NCBI GenBank assembly: GCA_025210805.1
Contig: JAOAQX010000005.1
Span: forward strand, 1 to 64,000
Reading direction: 5' to 3'
DNA length: 64,000 nt
Source: Flavobacteriales bacterium
GTDB lineage: Bacteria; Bacteroidota; Bacteroidia; Flavobacteriales; CAJXXR01
Shown piece after piece: positions 27,986 to 37,240 of the stretch. Position 1 is the stretch's first letter, and each line of letters starts with the position of its first letter. The translations under genes were made by a program, and so were the position numbers. A model generated the notes under the pieces. The model was not told the origin of the DNA. It saw only the letters and a program-made list of their open reading frames with translations, and made no database searches.

Positions 27986-29119
27986 TTATGCTTTTGAAAT
28001 CAAAATAGAAACGGTATTTCCACCAAAACCAGAAGCATTTATAAGAATTTTTTTAGGCTGTTGAATGGTCTTATTTTTAAGAGTGTTTGGATATGGCAGA
28101 TCGATGTTGAATTCTTGCATTTCAAATAAATGAAGAGCGAAGTCAATATTTAAAATTCCCGAAGCACCTAAGGTATGTCCGTATAAATATTTGGTGGAGA
28201 AAATAGGAATTTCTGAATCAAAATTTTTACAAGCTTCTATTTCTGCACGGTCACCTTGGAGTGTCCCTGGAGCGTGAAGGAGAATTAAGTCGATCTCTTT
28301 TTTATGGACTGCTTCACAAGCTTTTTCCATGCTTTCAAGATATCCTGCTCCTGTATCTGAAATGGCAGCGGGGTGTTTAAATTCTTCGGTAGCAAAACCA
28401 ATTCCTTCTATTTTTGCCAAAGCATTGTTCTTTTCGGAAGAAAGAAGTAAAAGCCCTGCACCTTCGCCTAAAATCATGGAAGATTTTTTTGGGTTTTCTT
28501 CCAAAGGTTTGGAGGGGTAGGGGAGTCCGAAAGGAGAATAAATTCCCAGTTTTTTAAACATCGATACACTAAAACTTGATATACAAGATTCTGTTCCTCC
28601 CACGATAAAAGAATCACTCATCCCAGATTGAATCCAAGCAGCAGCATTGGCAATGGCATGGAGGCTAGAACTACACGTAATGGAATGACTGATATTTATT
28701 CCGCTTGTATTTAGGTGATTACTTAAATGACTAGAAACATTTCCTAAAGTGGTATTTGGAGAAGTGAAAACAGATAATGGTTCTTGTTTTAGGTGTTTTT
28801 TATATTGTGCTTCCCAAAGATTACTAGCACCTCTTGATGAAGCGATATTTATTCCTGATTGAGCAGGAATAGTCGTTTTTGCCTGTAATCTATTTCCTAA
28901 AAAGAGAATGAATTGAACACTTCTATCCAATTTTTTATACTGAGGAAACTGGTTTAAGAATTCATCAAAAAGATCTTCTTGAAGGTTTTTGGCTACATAA
29001 GAATGATTAAACTCTTGAAAACATCCATTATGTTCCAAAATATTTTTTTGAATGAGCCTGTATTCCGTTCCTAAAGACGATAAGGAAGTTCTGGCTTGTA
29101 TATAAAGTTCTTTTTTCAA
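27986..29119 (-). CDS. Beta-ketoacyl synthase (FabF-like) next to bioD
   Basis: A 377-residue thiolase-fold condensing enzyme. The Cys-His-His set of elongating ketoacyl synthases is complete: C149 in HSITCSSSLHA, H282 in LLHAPGTLQGD and H315 in YLYGHTLGASGILN. KxxxF-type residues are less clear, and the protein is shorter than FabF (about 410). The stop of bioD lies 5 bp before this start, so the two are cotranscribed. In several Bacteroidota a ketoacyl synthase accompanies biotin genes; a role in making the pimeloyl chain is a reasonable inference but is not shown by the sequence. Confidence 0.8.
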   Translation of the reverse strand: MKKELYIQARTSLSSLGTEYRLIQKNILEHNGCFQEFNHSYVAKNLQEDLFDEFLNQFPQYKKLDRSVQFILFLGNRLQAKTTIPAQSGINIASSRGASNLWEAQYKKHLKQEPLSVFTSPNTTLGNVSSHLSNHLNTSGINISHSITCSSSLHAIANAAAWIQSGMSDSFIVGGTESCISSFSVSMFKKLGIYSPFGLPYPSKPLEENPKKSSMILGEGAGLLLLSSEKNNALAKIEGIGFATEEFKHPAAISDTGAGYLESMEKACEAVHKKEIDLILLHAPGTLQGDRAEIEACKNFDSEIPIFSTKYLYGHTLGASGILNIDFALHLFEMQEFNIDLPYPNTLKNKTIQQPKKILINASGFGGNTVSILISKA

Positions 29120-29124
29120 GGGTA

Positions 29125-29742
29125 TTAAAGTACTTTTTTGAAATACTCGGCATATTTTAAGATCACTTCTTTAGTGATTTTTTCTTCAGGCAAAATACGT
29201 CCTAAATACTCAGTTTTAGAAATTTCTTGAATGACCTTCTCACTGGCAGGAGTAATTGTTCCATTAAAGATAATTCCTTTCACGGGAATATGATTTTGTT
29301 TTAAAATCTCCAAAGTCATTAGGCTGTGATTAATACTACCGAGGTAATTTTTTGAAACCACAATGACTTCCACATCTTTTTGAAGCTTTAACCAGTCGAG
29401 TAAAGTTTCTTGATAATTTATAGGAACCATTAAGCCACCAGCACCTTCCATAATTAAATGATTCTCTGTAGCGGCAACCTCAAGTTGAGAAAGTGTGATG
29501 TTTAGCTGTTCCATCTCTGCTGCTGCATGCGGAGAGAGCGGATTTTTTAAACAAACACATTCTGGATGTATAACTGTTTTACTGTTAGAAAGATATTTTT
29601 TTACAAAATTAATATCTCTCTCCTCCAAGCCGGCTTGTACCACTTTTTGGTAATCTGCCTGTAGAGCTTCTGTTAAAATGGTTGCTACTAGAGTTTTTCC
29701 TACTTCGGTGTCTATTCCTGTAACAAAATATTTTTTTTGCAT
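29125..29742 (-). CDS. bioD: Dethiobiotin synthetase
   Basis: A 205-residue ATP-dependent carboxylase closing the ureido ring of dethiobiotin from diaminopelargonate and CO2, the penultimate step of biotin synthesis. The P-loop is GIDTEVGKT (9-17), with the lysine contacts typical of BioD, and EGAGGLMVPIN (about 98-108) matches the second ATP/substrate loop. The length is slightly short but complete. The other bio genes (A, B, F) are not in this window. It sits between the thioesterase (12 bp) and the ketoacyl synthase (5 bp). Confidence 0.93.
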   Translation of the reverse strand: MQKKYFVTGIDTEVGKTLVATILTEALQADYQKVVQAGLEERDINFVKKYLSNSKTVIHPECVCLKNPLSPHAAAEMEQLNITLSQLEVAATENHLIMEGAGGLMVPINYQETLLDWLKLQKDVEVIVVSKNYLGSINHSLMTLEILKQNHIPVKGIIFNGTITPASEKVIQEISKTEYLGRILPEEKITKEVILKYAEYFKKVL

Positions 29743-29754
29743 CCTACTGGATTA

Positions 29755-30276
29755 TTAGGAATCACTTTCTTCAAAAATGGCTTTAAGCTCGGTAGCATCT
29801 TCGGCCTTCATTCTTTTAGAAAGAACCAAACCAAGTTGACGTCTTCTTAGTGCAGCATCAAAACGTTTAATTTCTTCCTCTGTTTCGGGCACACAAACAG
29901 GTACTTCAATAGGTTTTCCTTGCTGATCTACTGCCACAAAGGTATAGATTGCTTGGTTACACATTATTCGATCACCAGTAGTATTATCTTCCATAAAAAC
30001 ATCAACAATGACTTCCATTGAAGATTTAAAAGCACGAGAAACCTGAGCTTCAAGCGTTACTACAGATCCCATAGGGATTGGCTTATCAAAAGAAACATGA
30101 TTTACTGCTGCTGTTACCACAACTCTTTTACAAAACCTTCGGGCAGAGATGGCTGTTGCAATGTCCATCCAGTGCAATAATCTACCTCCCATAAGGTTGT
30201 TGAGTGGGTTTGTATCATTTGGTAAAACCAATTCGGTAAGAATGGTTTTAGAACTTTTTGCGAATACTTTTTGCAT
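29755..30276 (-). CDS. Hotdog-fold acyl-CoA thioesterase (YciA/BACH type)
   Basis: A 173-residue thioesterase. The region PNDTNPLNNLMGGRLLHWMD (about 19-38) carries the N..GG..L.WMD signature of the acyl-CoA hydrolase family, followed by AAVNHVSFDKPIPMGSVV and a C-terminal helical region with RRRQLGLVLSKRMK. It hydrolyses acyl-CoAs of medium or long chain, or has a housekeeping CoA-recycling role. It lies just upstream of bioD with a 12-bp gap. A part in biotin acyl-chain supply is possible but unproven. Confidence 0.87.
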   Translation of the reverse strand: MQKVFAKSSKTILTELVLPNDTNPLNNLMGGRLLHWMDIATAISARRFCKRVVVTAAVNHVSFDKPIPMGSVVTLEAQVSRAFKSSMEVIVDVFMEDNTTGDRIMCNQAIYTFVAVDQQGKPIEVPVCVPETEEEIKRFDAALRRRQLGLVLSKRMKAEDATELKAIFEESDS

Positions 30277-30312
30277 CGTGTTTAATTCAGAGTTTAAAAC
30301 ACGGCAAAGTTA

Positions 30313-31224
30313 TTAATTTCTTACTTTTAAAAGCCATGCTCCTTTCTGAATGTTTTGGATACTTTTTAAATGGCTTTTAGCGAGGATTTTATTTGGGAAA
30401 GATTTCGAAATTACTTTGTAAAGTCCTTTTTTGTAGGATTTTATTTCAATAGGAATTTGTGTTTGAGATTCAATTTGCTCTTTTAGACCAGCTGCATTTT
30501 GTAAATCTCTAAATACTCCTACAACTACTTGAAACTCTATTGCGTTTGTGTTTGGATTGTTTTCTTCAATTAATACAAATTCTTCTTCTTCAAGTTCGTT
30601 TTCAAGAAGTAGATAATCGTGAATTTGAAGTGTATTGTGAACAGACGAAGTCATTTCAGAACTGCTTACTCCTGCATAGTTTGTTTGTTCTCCAAATCCA
30701 TATTCAAGATCTTTAGCAAAATATAGACTTGCACCCAGCAAAGGAATCAGTACAGCACTAGCCCACATCCATTTATTAGATTTTTTAGGATTGGTAGTTT
30801 TTTCAACTCTAATAATGGGTTTTGATTTTAAAGTACCAATACCATAATTCTCTGCAAATAAGGTGGCTTTTTTAGTTTGGAAATCAATGTATTGATCTTC
30901 ATTTAAGAAAAAATGTCCAATATTTCCAATCGCTATTTCATTTCCATTAAAAATATCAATTTTGAGTTGCTCAACAAAGTTCTTTAAAAGGATTTGAGCA
31001 TCTGTAAGGCTTATTTTTTCTCGAATTGCAATGTACTTAGAGAGCATTCCATCGTCTTTCTGCTGAGGAGAAAGTGTAAAGTGCAAAGAACTCTGAAAAG
31101 AAAGATCTTTATTCGTTTTGTTAAACTCAAAAGATTTGCTTTTGCTTAAAACACCCAAGTGCTCAATAGCTACTTGTGGGTAGTTGAGTAATAATTCTTG
31201 TATGTAGTTTCCTATTTTATTCAT
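30313..31224 (-). CDS. HU-CCDC81 and SPOR domain membrane protein
   Basis: A 303-residue protein of a family found widely in Bacteroidota. The N-terminal ~140 residues form a CCDC81-like HU fold (LKNFVEQLKIDIFNGNEIAIGNIGHFFL). One membrane segment covers 152-170 (MWASAVLIPLLGASLYFA). The periplasmic end is a SPOR domain (about 226-303; FQVVVGVFRDLQNAAGLKEQ, GLYKVISKSF), which binds denuded glycan strands at the division septum. The layout suggests a link between the cytoplasmic DNA-binding-like domain and septal peptidoglycan, but its role is not established. Confidence 0.85.
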   Translation of the reverse strand: MNKIGNYIQELLLNYPQVAIEHLGVLSKSKSFEFNKTNKDLSFQSSLHFTLSPQQKDDGMLSKYIAIREKISLTDAQILLKNFVEQLKIDIFNGNEIAIGNIGHFFLNEDQYIDFQTKKATLFAENYGIGTLKSKPIIRVEKTTNPKKSNKWMWASAVLIPLLGASLYFAKDLEYGFGEQTNYAGVSSSEMTSSVHNTLQIHDYLLLENELEEEEFVLIEENNPNTNAIEFQVVVGVFRDLQNAAGLKEQIESQTQIPIEIKSYKKGLYKVISKSFPNKILAKSHLKSIQNIQKGAWLLKVRN

Positions 31225-31551
31225 GGATCTAAAAGAGTATTATTTGAATACCGTAAAACCGATAAGAAATTGGATTTTTTGCACTTTAAAAAAGCTAAAT
31301 TACGACTTTTTTAGGAGTTTTTAGCGAAGTAGGATAAAACACTTTGGTTAACGTATCGCTATTTTGAGTGTAAATTTTTTATGAAAGCAAGGTTTATAAG
31401 TAGTTAATTCTGTGGTGTTTTTTTATCAAAAAATAGGTTTTCTGTTCTTAAAGTGAAGGAAAAATATGCTCTTTTAAAAAGAAAATCTAAATTTGCCATG
31501 ATTTTGAAGAATCAATTTCTTCTTATTAGTAAGTTCATAAAACAAAGTTGT
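31225..31551. other. Intergenic region between divergent HU/SPOR gene and topA
   Basis: A 327-base AT-rich spacer that must hold promoters for both divergent genes. No box with an exact TAnnTTTG at a sensible distance was found, nor a repeat or hairpin of note. The first 99 bases before the chosen topA ATG are open in the topA frame, but they give a Lys/Ile/Phe-rich peptide unlike TopA. Confidence 0.5.
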
Positions 31552-33879
31552 ATGTCACAAAATTTAGTGATTGTTGAGTCACCAGCCAAAGCTAAAACTA
31601 TTGAAGGTTTTTTAGGAAAAGATTTTTTGGTAAAATCCAGTTTTGGCCATATCCGAGATTTAAGTCATAAAAAAATGGGAGTAGATATCGAAAACGGATT
31701 TATCCCAGATTATGAAGTCTCTTCGGACAAAAAAGACTTGGTGAAAGAACTAAAGAAAGACGTTAAGAAAGCAGATATTGTTTGGCTAGCAACGGATGAG
31801 GACCGTGAAGGAGAAGCCATTGCTTGGCATTTATTTGAAGCTTTAGATTTGAGTAAAAAAGAGGTGAAAAGAATTGTTTTTCATGAGATTACTAAAACAG
31901 CAATCCAAAAAGCAATCAATAATCCTAGAGAACTTGATTATAATCTTGTAAATGCACAACAAGCAAGAAGAATATTAGATCGTTTGGTAGGTTTTGAGCT
32001 TTCACCTGTACTTTGGAAGAAGGTTCAGAGAGGTTTATCAGCGGGTCGTGTTCAGTCTGTTGCAGTAAGACTTATTGCTGAGCAAGAAAGAAAAATACAA
32101 GCATTTGAGTATAGTTCTGCTTTTAGAATTCAAGGGGATTTTGAAGCGGAAAATGGAGTGCTTCATGCAGAATATTCAAAGAGACCAGATTCAAAAGAAG
32201 GTGTTATAGCATTGTTTGAAAATTTAAAAAATGCACAATTTGCAGTTAATTCTGTAGAATCAAAACCTGCAAAAAGAAATCCATCAGCTCCATTTACTAC
32301 TTCTACACTCCAGCAAGAAGCTTCAAGAGTGTTGAGTTTTTCGGTTTCAAAAACCATGATGATTGCACAGCGCTTATACGAAGCAGGGAAAATAACTTAT
32401 ATGCGTACCGATAGTGTAACGCTTTCTCAAGATGCAATTGATGCCTGTGCTAATTTTATTACCAATGCATTTGGAGATAAATATCTAAACTCTAAGCAAT
32501 ATTCTACTAAGGCAAAAGGAGCGCAAGAAGCTCACGAGGCCATTCGTCCTACCTATATGGAAAACGAAGGGAATGATCTTAGCGGAGATGAAGCAAGGTT
32601 ATATGGTCTTATCAGAAATAGAACGATTGCTTCACAAATGTCTGCCGCAGAATTCTTGAGATCTACAATCAAAATCGGAATTTCTACTGATGACAATCAT
32701 TTTATTGCTAAAGGGGAAATTTTAGTTTTCGATGGATTCTTAAAAATGTACCAAGCAGGAGAAAATAAAGATGTCATTCTTCCGAAAGTAAAAGAAGAAG
32801 AAGCACTGAATCGTTTGGATATTGCAGCTAAAGAACGTTTTTCAAATCATCCTCCAAGGTTTAATGAAGCCAGTTTGGTTAGGAAAATGGAGGAGTTAGG
32901 AATCGGAAGACCTTCTACGTATGCACCGACTATTTCTACTATCCAAAAAAGAAATTACGTAATAAAAGAGGATCGAGACGGAAAACAAAGGTCTGTTCAT
33001 AGTATCACTCTACAAGGTGAGGAGATAGAAGCTGTGTTGCTCACAGAAAACTTTGGAGCCGAAAGAAATAAATTATTTCCTACAGACATCGGTTTGGTAG
33101 TGAACGACTTCCTTTTTGAGCATTTTGATAAAATAATGGATTATCATTTTACCGCCAATGTAGAAAATCTATTCGACGAAGTAGCCGAAGGAAGCATGGA
33201 TTGGCAAAAAATGTTGGAAAACTTTTATGGAGAATTCCATACCAATGTGGAAGATGTAACCGAGAACTCTGAAAGAGCCAACGGACTTAGAGAGCTTGGG
33301 GTAGATCCAAAAACGGGAGAAAAGATTATTGTACGTATCGGAAGATATGGGCCTATGGCACAACTTGGGGAAGGAACTGAAGAAGAAAAACCTAAATTTG
33401 CAAGTCTTAGAGCTGGGCAGTCCTTAGAATCAATTACTCTAGAAGAAGCCATTGAGCTTTTTAAACTTCCAAGACAATTAGGTGAGTTTGAAGGAAAGGT
33501 AATGACTGCTGCCATTGGAAGATTTGGTCCATATATTCGTCACGATGGAAAATTTGTTTCCCTCAAGGAAGATGATCCATTGGAAGTTTCTGGAGAAAGA
33601 GCGATAGAACTCATACTGGAAAAAAGACAAGCCGATCTCGATAAAATAATTCACCAGTTTGATCAAGAAGAGCCACTCATCGAAGTGTTAAAAGGAAGAT
33701 GGGGACCATTTATCAAGTCTGAAAAAAAGAATTATAAAATTCCAAAAGACGTAGATGCTACCACACTTGATAGAGCTGCTTGTGAGGAAATCATGAAAAA
33801 TCAGCCAGCTAAAAGAAAAAAGGCTACTACTAGGAAGAAAACAACAGCTAAAAAGAAAACAACCACCAAGAAGAAGTAA
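31552..33879 (+). CDS. topA: DNA topoisomerase I (type IA)
   Basis: A 775-residue enzyme relaxing negative supercoils through a single-strand break. The ATG at 31552 is chosen because the conserved N-terminus begins there: LVIVESPAKAKTIEGFLG, the first strand of the TOPRIM domain. An in-frame GTG at 31453 adds only an unconserved Lys-rich leader. TOPRIM acidic residues are in WLATDEDREGEAIAWHL, and the catalytic tyrosine is Y283 in ITYMRTDS. There are no C-terminal zinc fingers. Instead topoisomerase C-terminal repeats follow (IGRYGPMAQLG, IGRFGPYIRHDGKF, GRWGPFIKSEKK) with a Lys/Thr-rich tail, as is usual in Bacteroidota. Confidence 0.95.
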   Translation: MSQNLVIVESPAKAKTIEGFLGKDFLVKSSFGHIRDLSHKKMGVDIENGFIPDYEVSSDKKDLVKELKKDVKKADIVWLATDEDREGEAIAWHLFEALDLSKKEVKRIVFHEITKTAIQKAINNPRELDYNLVNAQQARRILDRLVGFELSPVLWKKVQRGLSAGRVQSVAVRLIAEQERKIQAFEYSSAFRIQGDFEAENGVLHAEYSKRPDSKEGVIALFENLKNAQFAVNSVESKPAKRNPSAPFTTSTLQQEASRVLSFSVSKTMMIAQRLYEAGKITYMRTDSVTLSQDAIDACANFITNAFGDKYLNSKQYSTKAKGAQEAHEAIRPTYMENEGNDLSGDEARLYGLIRNRTIASQMSAAEFLRSTIKIGISTDDNHFIAKGEILVFDGFLKMYQAGENKDVILPKVKEEEALNRLDIAAKERFSNHPPRFNEASLVRKMEELGIGRPSTYAPTISTIQKRNYVIKEDRDGKQRSVHSITLQGEEIEAVLLTENFGAERNKLFPTDIGLVVNDFLFEHFDKIMDYHFTANVENLFDEVAEGSMDWQKMLENFYGEFHTNVEDVTENSERANGLRELGVDPKTGEKIIVRIGRYGPMAQLGEGTEEEKPKFASLRAGQSLESITLEEAIELFKLPRQLGEFEGKVMTAAIGRFGPYIRHDGKFVSLKEDDPLEVSGERAIELILEKRQADLDKIIHQFDQEEPLIEVLKGRWGPFIKSEKKNYKIPKDVDATTLDRAACEEIMKNQPAKRKKATTRKKTTAKKKTTTKKK

Positions 33880-33904
33880 CTTATTTCTGGTATGATATAA
33901 TATT

Positions 33905-33934
33905 AAACCTCTGATTTTTTTTCAGAGGTTTTTT
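33905..33934 (+). terminator. Terminator of topA
   Basis: A perfect 10-bp stem (AAACCTCTGA / TCAGAGGTTT) with a T7 loop is followed by further T residues, 25 bases after the topA stop. Confidence 0.9.
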
Positions 33935-34003
33935 GTTTTCTGTTTGTTTTTAAACAAAAGAAATGTTATTTAGCTTATTAAAAAGCAAGAGTTTAGCGTA
34001 TAT

Positions 34004-34034
34004 TTGATAATCTCAAATAATTGATTTATATTTG
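34004..34034 (+). promoter_or_regulatory. Promoter of the choice-of-anchor/CHU_C protein gene
   Basis: TTG at 34004-34006, a 20-base spacer, then TATATTTG at 34027-34034: a good match to the Bacteroidota -33/-7 pair. It leaves a leader of about 35-40 bases before the ATG at 34078. Confidence 0.65.
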
Positions 34035-34077
34035 TTAGATAGACTTTTTATTTTTTTACCAACTAATTTTTTTTACT

Positions 34078-36414
34078 ATGAAAAAGTTCGTTTTTATTTT
34101 TTTATTCTTTTTTAGTTTTTATCAAGGTTATTCTCAGGTTACTACCGACAATACTGCTCCTTATGATGATGTGGAGTACTTGATAAATAATGTTTTGTCT
34201 GACGGTAATGCAAATATTACCAATATCACCTTTACTACGGGAGATTATAACCAGATTGGTTATTTTCAAGATCAGAATGTAGCGTATAATACCTTTGGTT
34301 TTGAAGAAGGAATGTATATGATGTCTAGAGGACCTGCAATGATCAACTCTACAGGTGGAGGAACGGCATATAATAATCCTTCTCCTCAAGATGGAGATAT
34401 GACAGCTTTAACACAGTTGATGTTTGGAACCAATTATAATGCAGCTCAGCACGATCAAAATAATCTGGCAATCATTGAATTTGATCTTGTAGCAGGGGAT
34501 AGTTTTTTTGATTTTTGGTATGTGTTTGGATCAAGAGAGTATAATGGATATACTTGTTCTGGATCGTATAATGATTTATTTGGTTTCTTTATCTCGGGAC
34601 CTGATCCTAATGGAGGGAATTATGTAGGGAAAAATATCGCAAGAATCCCTACAAGTATGGCTCAAAATTCTTTTACGAATACACCAGTAGCCATTAATAC
34701 GGTTAATTCAGGGGTTGCAAACGGAGCTCAGACAAATTGTTCCAATGCTAATCCCAATTGGAATACTACAGATTCCGCTTATTTTATTGCTAATTATAAC
34801 CCGAATAATCCCAATGTTGGCCCCGATGTCAACTATCCTGTTTATTTTGATGGTTGGACAGTGCCTTTAAGAGCTTATTTACCTGTTGTATGTGATGAAA
34901 CATACCATTTTAAATTAGCCGTTTGTGATATAGCTGATCAGGCACTAGGTTCGGGAGTAATGTTACTTAAAAACAGTTTAAGTTCTCCAGTATCGGTAAA
35001 CTTTCAAGCAAGTCCAAACGTAACACCAGATACCAATGGGTATTTTTATGAAGGATGTGGGCAAGCAAGTATCAAATTTTCTAGACCTAATTTGCCAAAA
35101 TTTGCTCCTGGAACAGGAGATTTAAGAATCACTTTTGACTTATTAGGTACAGCCGTTTATGGACAAGATTATGTATTCTTAAACAGTCTCTCAGATTCAG
35201 ATATTGTGATTCCTAATCATGCAAATGATTTTGACCTAATTATTGTTCCTAAGGAAGATGGATTAGTAGAACCAGTTGAAATAGCAACTATACGTGTAGA
35301 TCAATTGAGTGTTGGAGGTTGTGATACCGCAACTTGGACAGATTTTGAAATAAAAATTGCCGATCACGAAGATATCCTTATTGATTTACCAGATGAGATT
35401 AAGGTTCATTGTCCTGGTGATGAGGCAAGTTTTGAAGCCATTATTTCGGGAGGTCTTCCGAATGTATTCGATCCAAAATATACCGTAAACTGGTCTCATA
35501 TAGGTACAGCAGAAAAACAAACTGTTTATCCACAAGAAACAACTACTTATTATGTAGAGGTAAGCGATGTATGTCCTCAATCTGTAACAAGAGACAGTAT
35601 CCGTGTTGTAGTACCTGTGTATGATAAATTAGAAATAGATTCACTGGATGATCAATTCCTGTGTTTGAGTGATGCAAGACAATATAATTTCCTTGAAAAT
35701 AAAGTAAGAGGAGGAGACGAGTCCTATACTTTTGAATGGATTAATAATGAAAACAATGTTGTAGAACATATCGGAGATAATCCATTAATGTATCCTGGTA
35801 AATATACCGTAAAGGTAACTGATGGTTGTGGAAACACGGGAAGACAAGAAGTTGCCATTTATGATTATGAATTGCCAGATCAAGAAATTTTATATACGGA
35901 GACTAAAAATGAATTGGAGGTAGAATTTAGAAATCTAGAATTACCTATCAATGATAATGTCAATGAAATGTATGTGAAGTACAAATGGGACTTTGGTGAT
36001 AACACGGGGACATTTGACAAAAACGGAACCTTTACACACAAGTTTCCAGCTTATGGAAAATACACGATCACGCTAACTACAACAAATAAAATTGGATGTG
36101 AAAAAACAGTAACACGAAATATTGATTTACGTCCATATATCTTTACACCAAATGTGTTTACACCAAATGGTGATGGTGAAAACGAAACCTTTAAAGTGGT
36201 TACAACAGATCAAGTAGAAGAATTCGAACTAAGAATCTTTAACCGCTGGGGTAAAGAAGTCTTTATGACCAAGGATCCATCTATAGAATGGAACGGAATG
36301 GATAAAGATGGAAAAGAATGTGAAGTAGGATCTTATCTATATAAAGGAACACTGAAAATCTACGAAGTAGAAGATGAAAAAGTGATTGATGGATATATCC
36401 TTCTAGCGAAATAG
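34078..36414 (+). CDS. Large secreted choice-of-anchor L / PKD protein with T9SS type B (CHU_C) domain
   Basis: A 778-residue surface protein with a signal peptide to about residue 20 (GYSQ). Residues ~25-305 resemble the choice-of-anchor L module (FGFEEGMYMMSRGPAMINST, FDFWYVFGSREYNGYTCS). Ig/PKD-like modules follow (KYKWDFGDNTGTFD near 640, THKFPAYGKYTITL). The end is the gliding-associated C-terminal domain that serves as the T9SS type B signal: PNVFTPNGDGENETFKV, RIFNRWGKEVF, EVGSYLYKGTL. Type B cargo needs a PorP/SprF-like partner, and one is encoded at 15.2 kb. It is probably an adhesin. The N-terminus resembles that of the protein at 61080-63203. Confidence 0.9.
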   Translation: MKKFVFIFLFFFSFYQGYSQVTTDNTAPYDDVEYLINNVLSDGNANITNITFTTGDYNQIGYFQDQNVAYNTFGFEEGMYMMSRGPAMINSTGGGTAYNNPSPQDGDMTALTQLMFGTNYNAAQHDQNNLAIIEFDLVAGDSFFDFWYVFGSREYNGYTCSGSYNDLFGFFISGPDPNGGNYVGKNIARIPTSMAQNSFTNTPVAINTVNSGVANGAQTNCSNANPNWNTTDSAYFIANYNPNNPNVGPDVNYPVYFDGWTVPLRAYLPVVCDETYHFKLAVCDIADQALGSGVMLLKNSLSSPVSVNFQASPNVTPDTNGYFYEGCGQASIKFSRPNLPKFAPGTGDLRITFDLLGTAVYGQDYVFLNSLSDSDIVIPNHANDFDLIIVPKEDGLVEPVEIATIRVDQLSVGGCDTATWTDFEIKIADHEDILIDLPDEIKVHCPGDEASFEAIISGGLPNVFDPKYTVNWSHIGTAEKQTVYPQETTTYYVEVSDVCPQSVTRDSIRVVVPVYDKLEIDSLDDQFLCLSDARQYNFLENKVRGGDESYTFEWINNENNVVEHIGDNPLMYPGKYTVKVTDGCGNTGRQEVAIYDYELPDQEILYTETKNELEVEFRNLELPINDNVNEMYVKYKWDFGDNTGTFDKNGTFTHKFPAYGKYTITLTTTNKIGCEKTVTRNIDLRPYIFTPNVFTPNGDGENETFKVVTTDQVEEFELRIFNRWGKEVFMTKDPSIEWNGMDKDGKECEVGSYLYKGTLKIYEVEDEKVIDGYILLAK

Positions 36415-36434
36415 AAGAAATCTACAAGAATTTA

Positions 36435-36466
36435 AAAAGCTCAGATTATTAATCTGGGCTTTTTTT
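36435..36466. terminator. Bidirectional terminator between convergent genes
   Basis: AAAAGCTCAGATTA and TAATCTGGGCTTTT form a stem with a single wobble and a one-base centre, with a T run on the plus strand and a shorter one on the minus strand. It lies between the convergent adhesin-like and K+ channel genes and can serve both. Confidence 0.8.
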
Positions 36467-36492
36467 AGTTCAAGACGAATGGTAAATAGTTT

Positions 36493-37146
36493 TTATGAAG
36501 ACTTTTGACTAATATACTTCCCAATAACAATACTGGTAAGAACCACTAAATACATTTGTCCTACTAGTCCTATAAGAACTACAATCTTTTGAGCCAGAGC
36601 AGTAGCAGGAAGAATATCACCATACCCAATGGTTAATAAGGTTACATAGCTAAAGTATAGTAAATTATCAAAAATAGAGATAGTGTTGTTATCTGCAATA
36701 ATAAAAGAATTGGGATATATGAGCTCCGTAATCAGTGAAATAATAAAACCCAAGAAACCTAAGGAAATAAAACCGCTAATTAGCCCCATTATGGTGTTTT
36801 CATCGATCTTTTTTGTATTCCAAATTTGAAATATTAATTCCTTGGTGACAATAATGTGAAAGATGAAAAAAATGACTAAGCGAATCAAATTGAACAAATA
36901 TTTCTGGTTTTCATCAAAAACCTCAATGAAAAAAGAAACTAATCCAAGAAAAATAAGTGCAGATAACCAAATTATTTTACCCTTTTTACTAAGTAAAATT
37001 AGACCAGCAAATAGTGCAAGAAAATTTAGAATAGGGGAAATATAATTGTTAAATAGATCCTCATGAAATACCAACGAACCAAAAAGAACGGCAATTTGAG
37101 CCGATAAGAAAATGGGAAAGCGATATGGATAAATTTTCTGTAACAT
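36493..37146 (-). CDS. Two-pore-domain-type (Ion_trans_2) potassium channel protein
   Basis: A 217-residue membrane protein with about six hydrophobic segments. The selectivity filter TIGYGD sits at 172-177, between a pore helix (FDNLLYFSYVTL) and a final membrane helix (VVLIGLVGQMYLVVLTSIVIG). The first half (10-105) has short TM hairpins like the small voltage-independent ion channels of Bacteroidota. No RCK/TrkA-N regulatory domain is attached. It would conduct K+ across the inner membrane; gating is unknown. Confidence 0.88.
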   Translation of the reverse strand: MLQKIYPYRFPIFLSAQIAVLFGSLVFHEDLFNNYISPILNFLALFAGLILLSKKGKIIWLSALIFLGLVSFFIEVFDENQKYLFNLIRLVIFFIFHIIVTKELIFQIWNTKKIDENTIMGLISGFISLGFLGFIISLITELIYPNSFIIADNNTISIFDNLLYFSYVTLLTIGYGDILPATALAQKIVVLIGLVGQMYLVVLTSIVIGKYISQKSS

Positions 37147-37240
37147 TTAGCTAAAATACCAAGATTTAATAATTTCTGAAGACTGTTTTGAACAACGAAT
37201 ATCATAAAAAGTGGCAGGTGCCTCAAGAAGAGAGTCAAAG

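Noticed and set aside
27986-29119. Part of a polyketide or aryl polyene cluster
   Set aside because: No acyl carrier protein, ketoreductase or other cluster genes surround it; the only close neighbours are bioD and a thioesterase.
31453-31551. GTG at 31453 as topA start
   Set aside because: The added 33 residues are unconserved and Lys/Ile-rich; TOPRIM begins right after the ATG at 31552.
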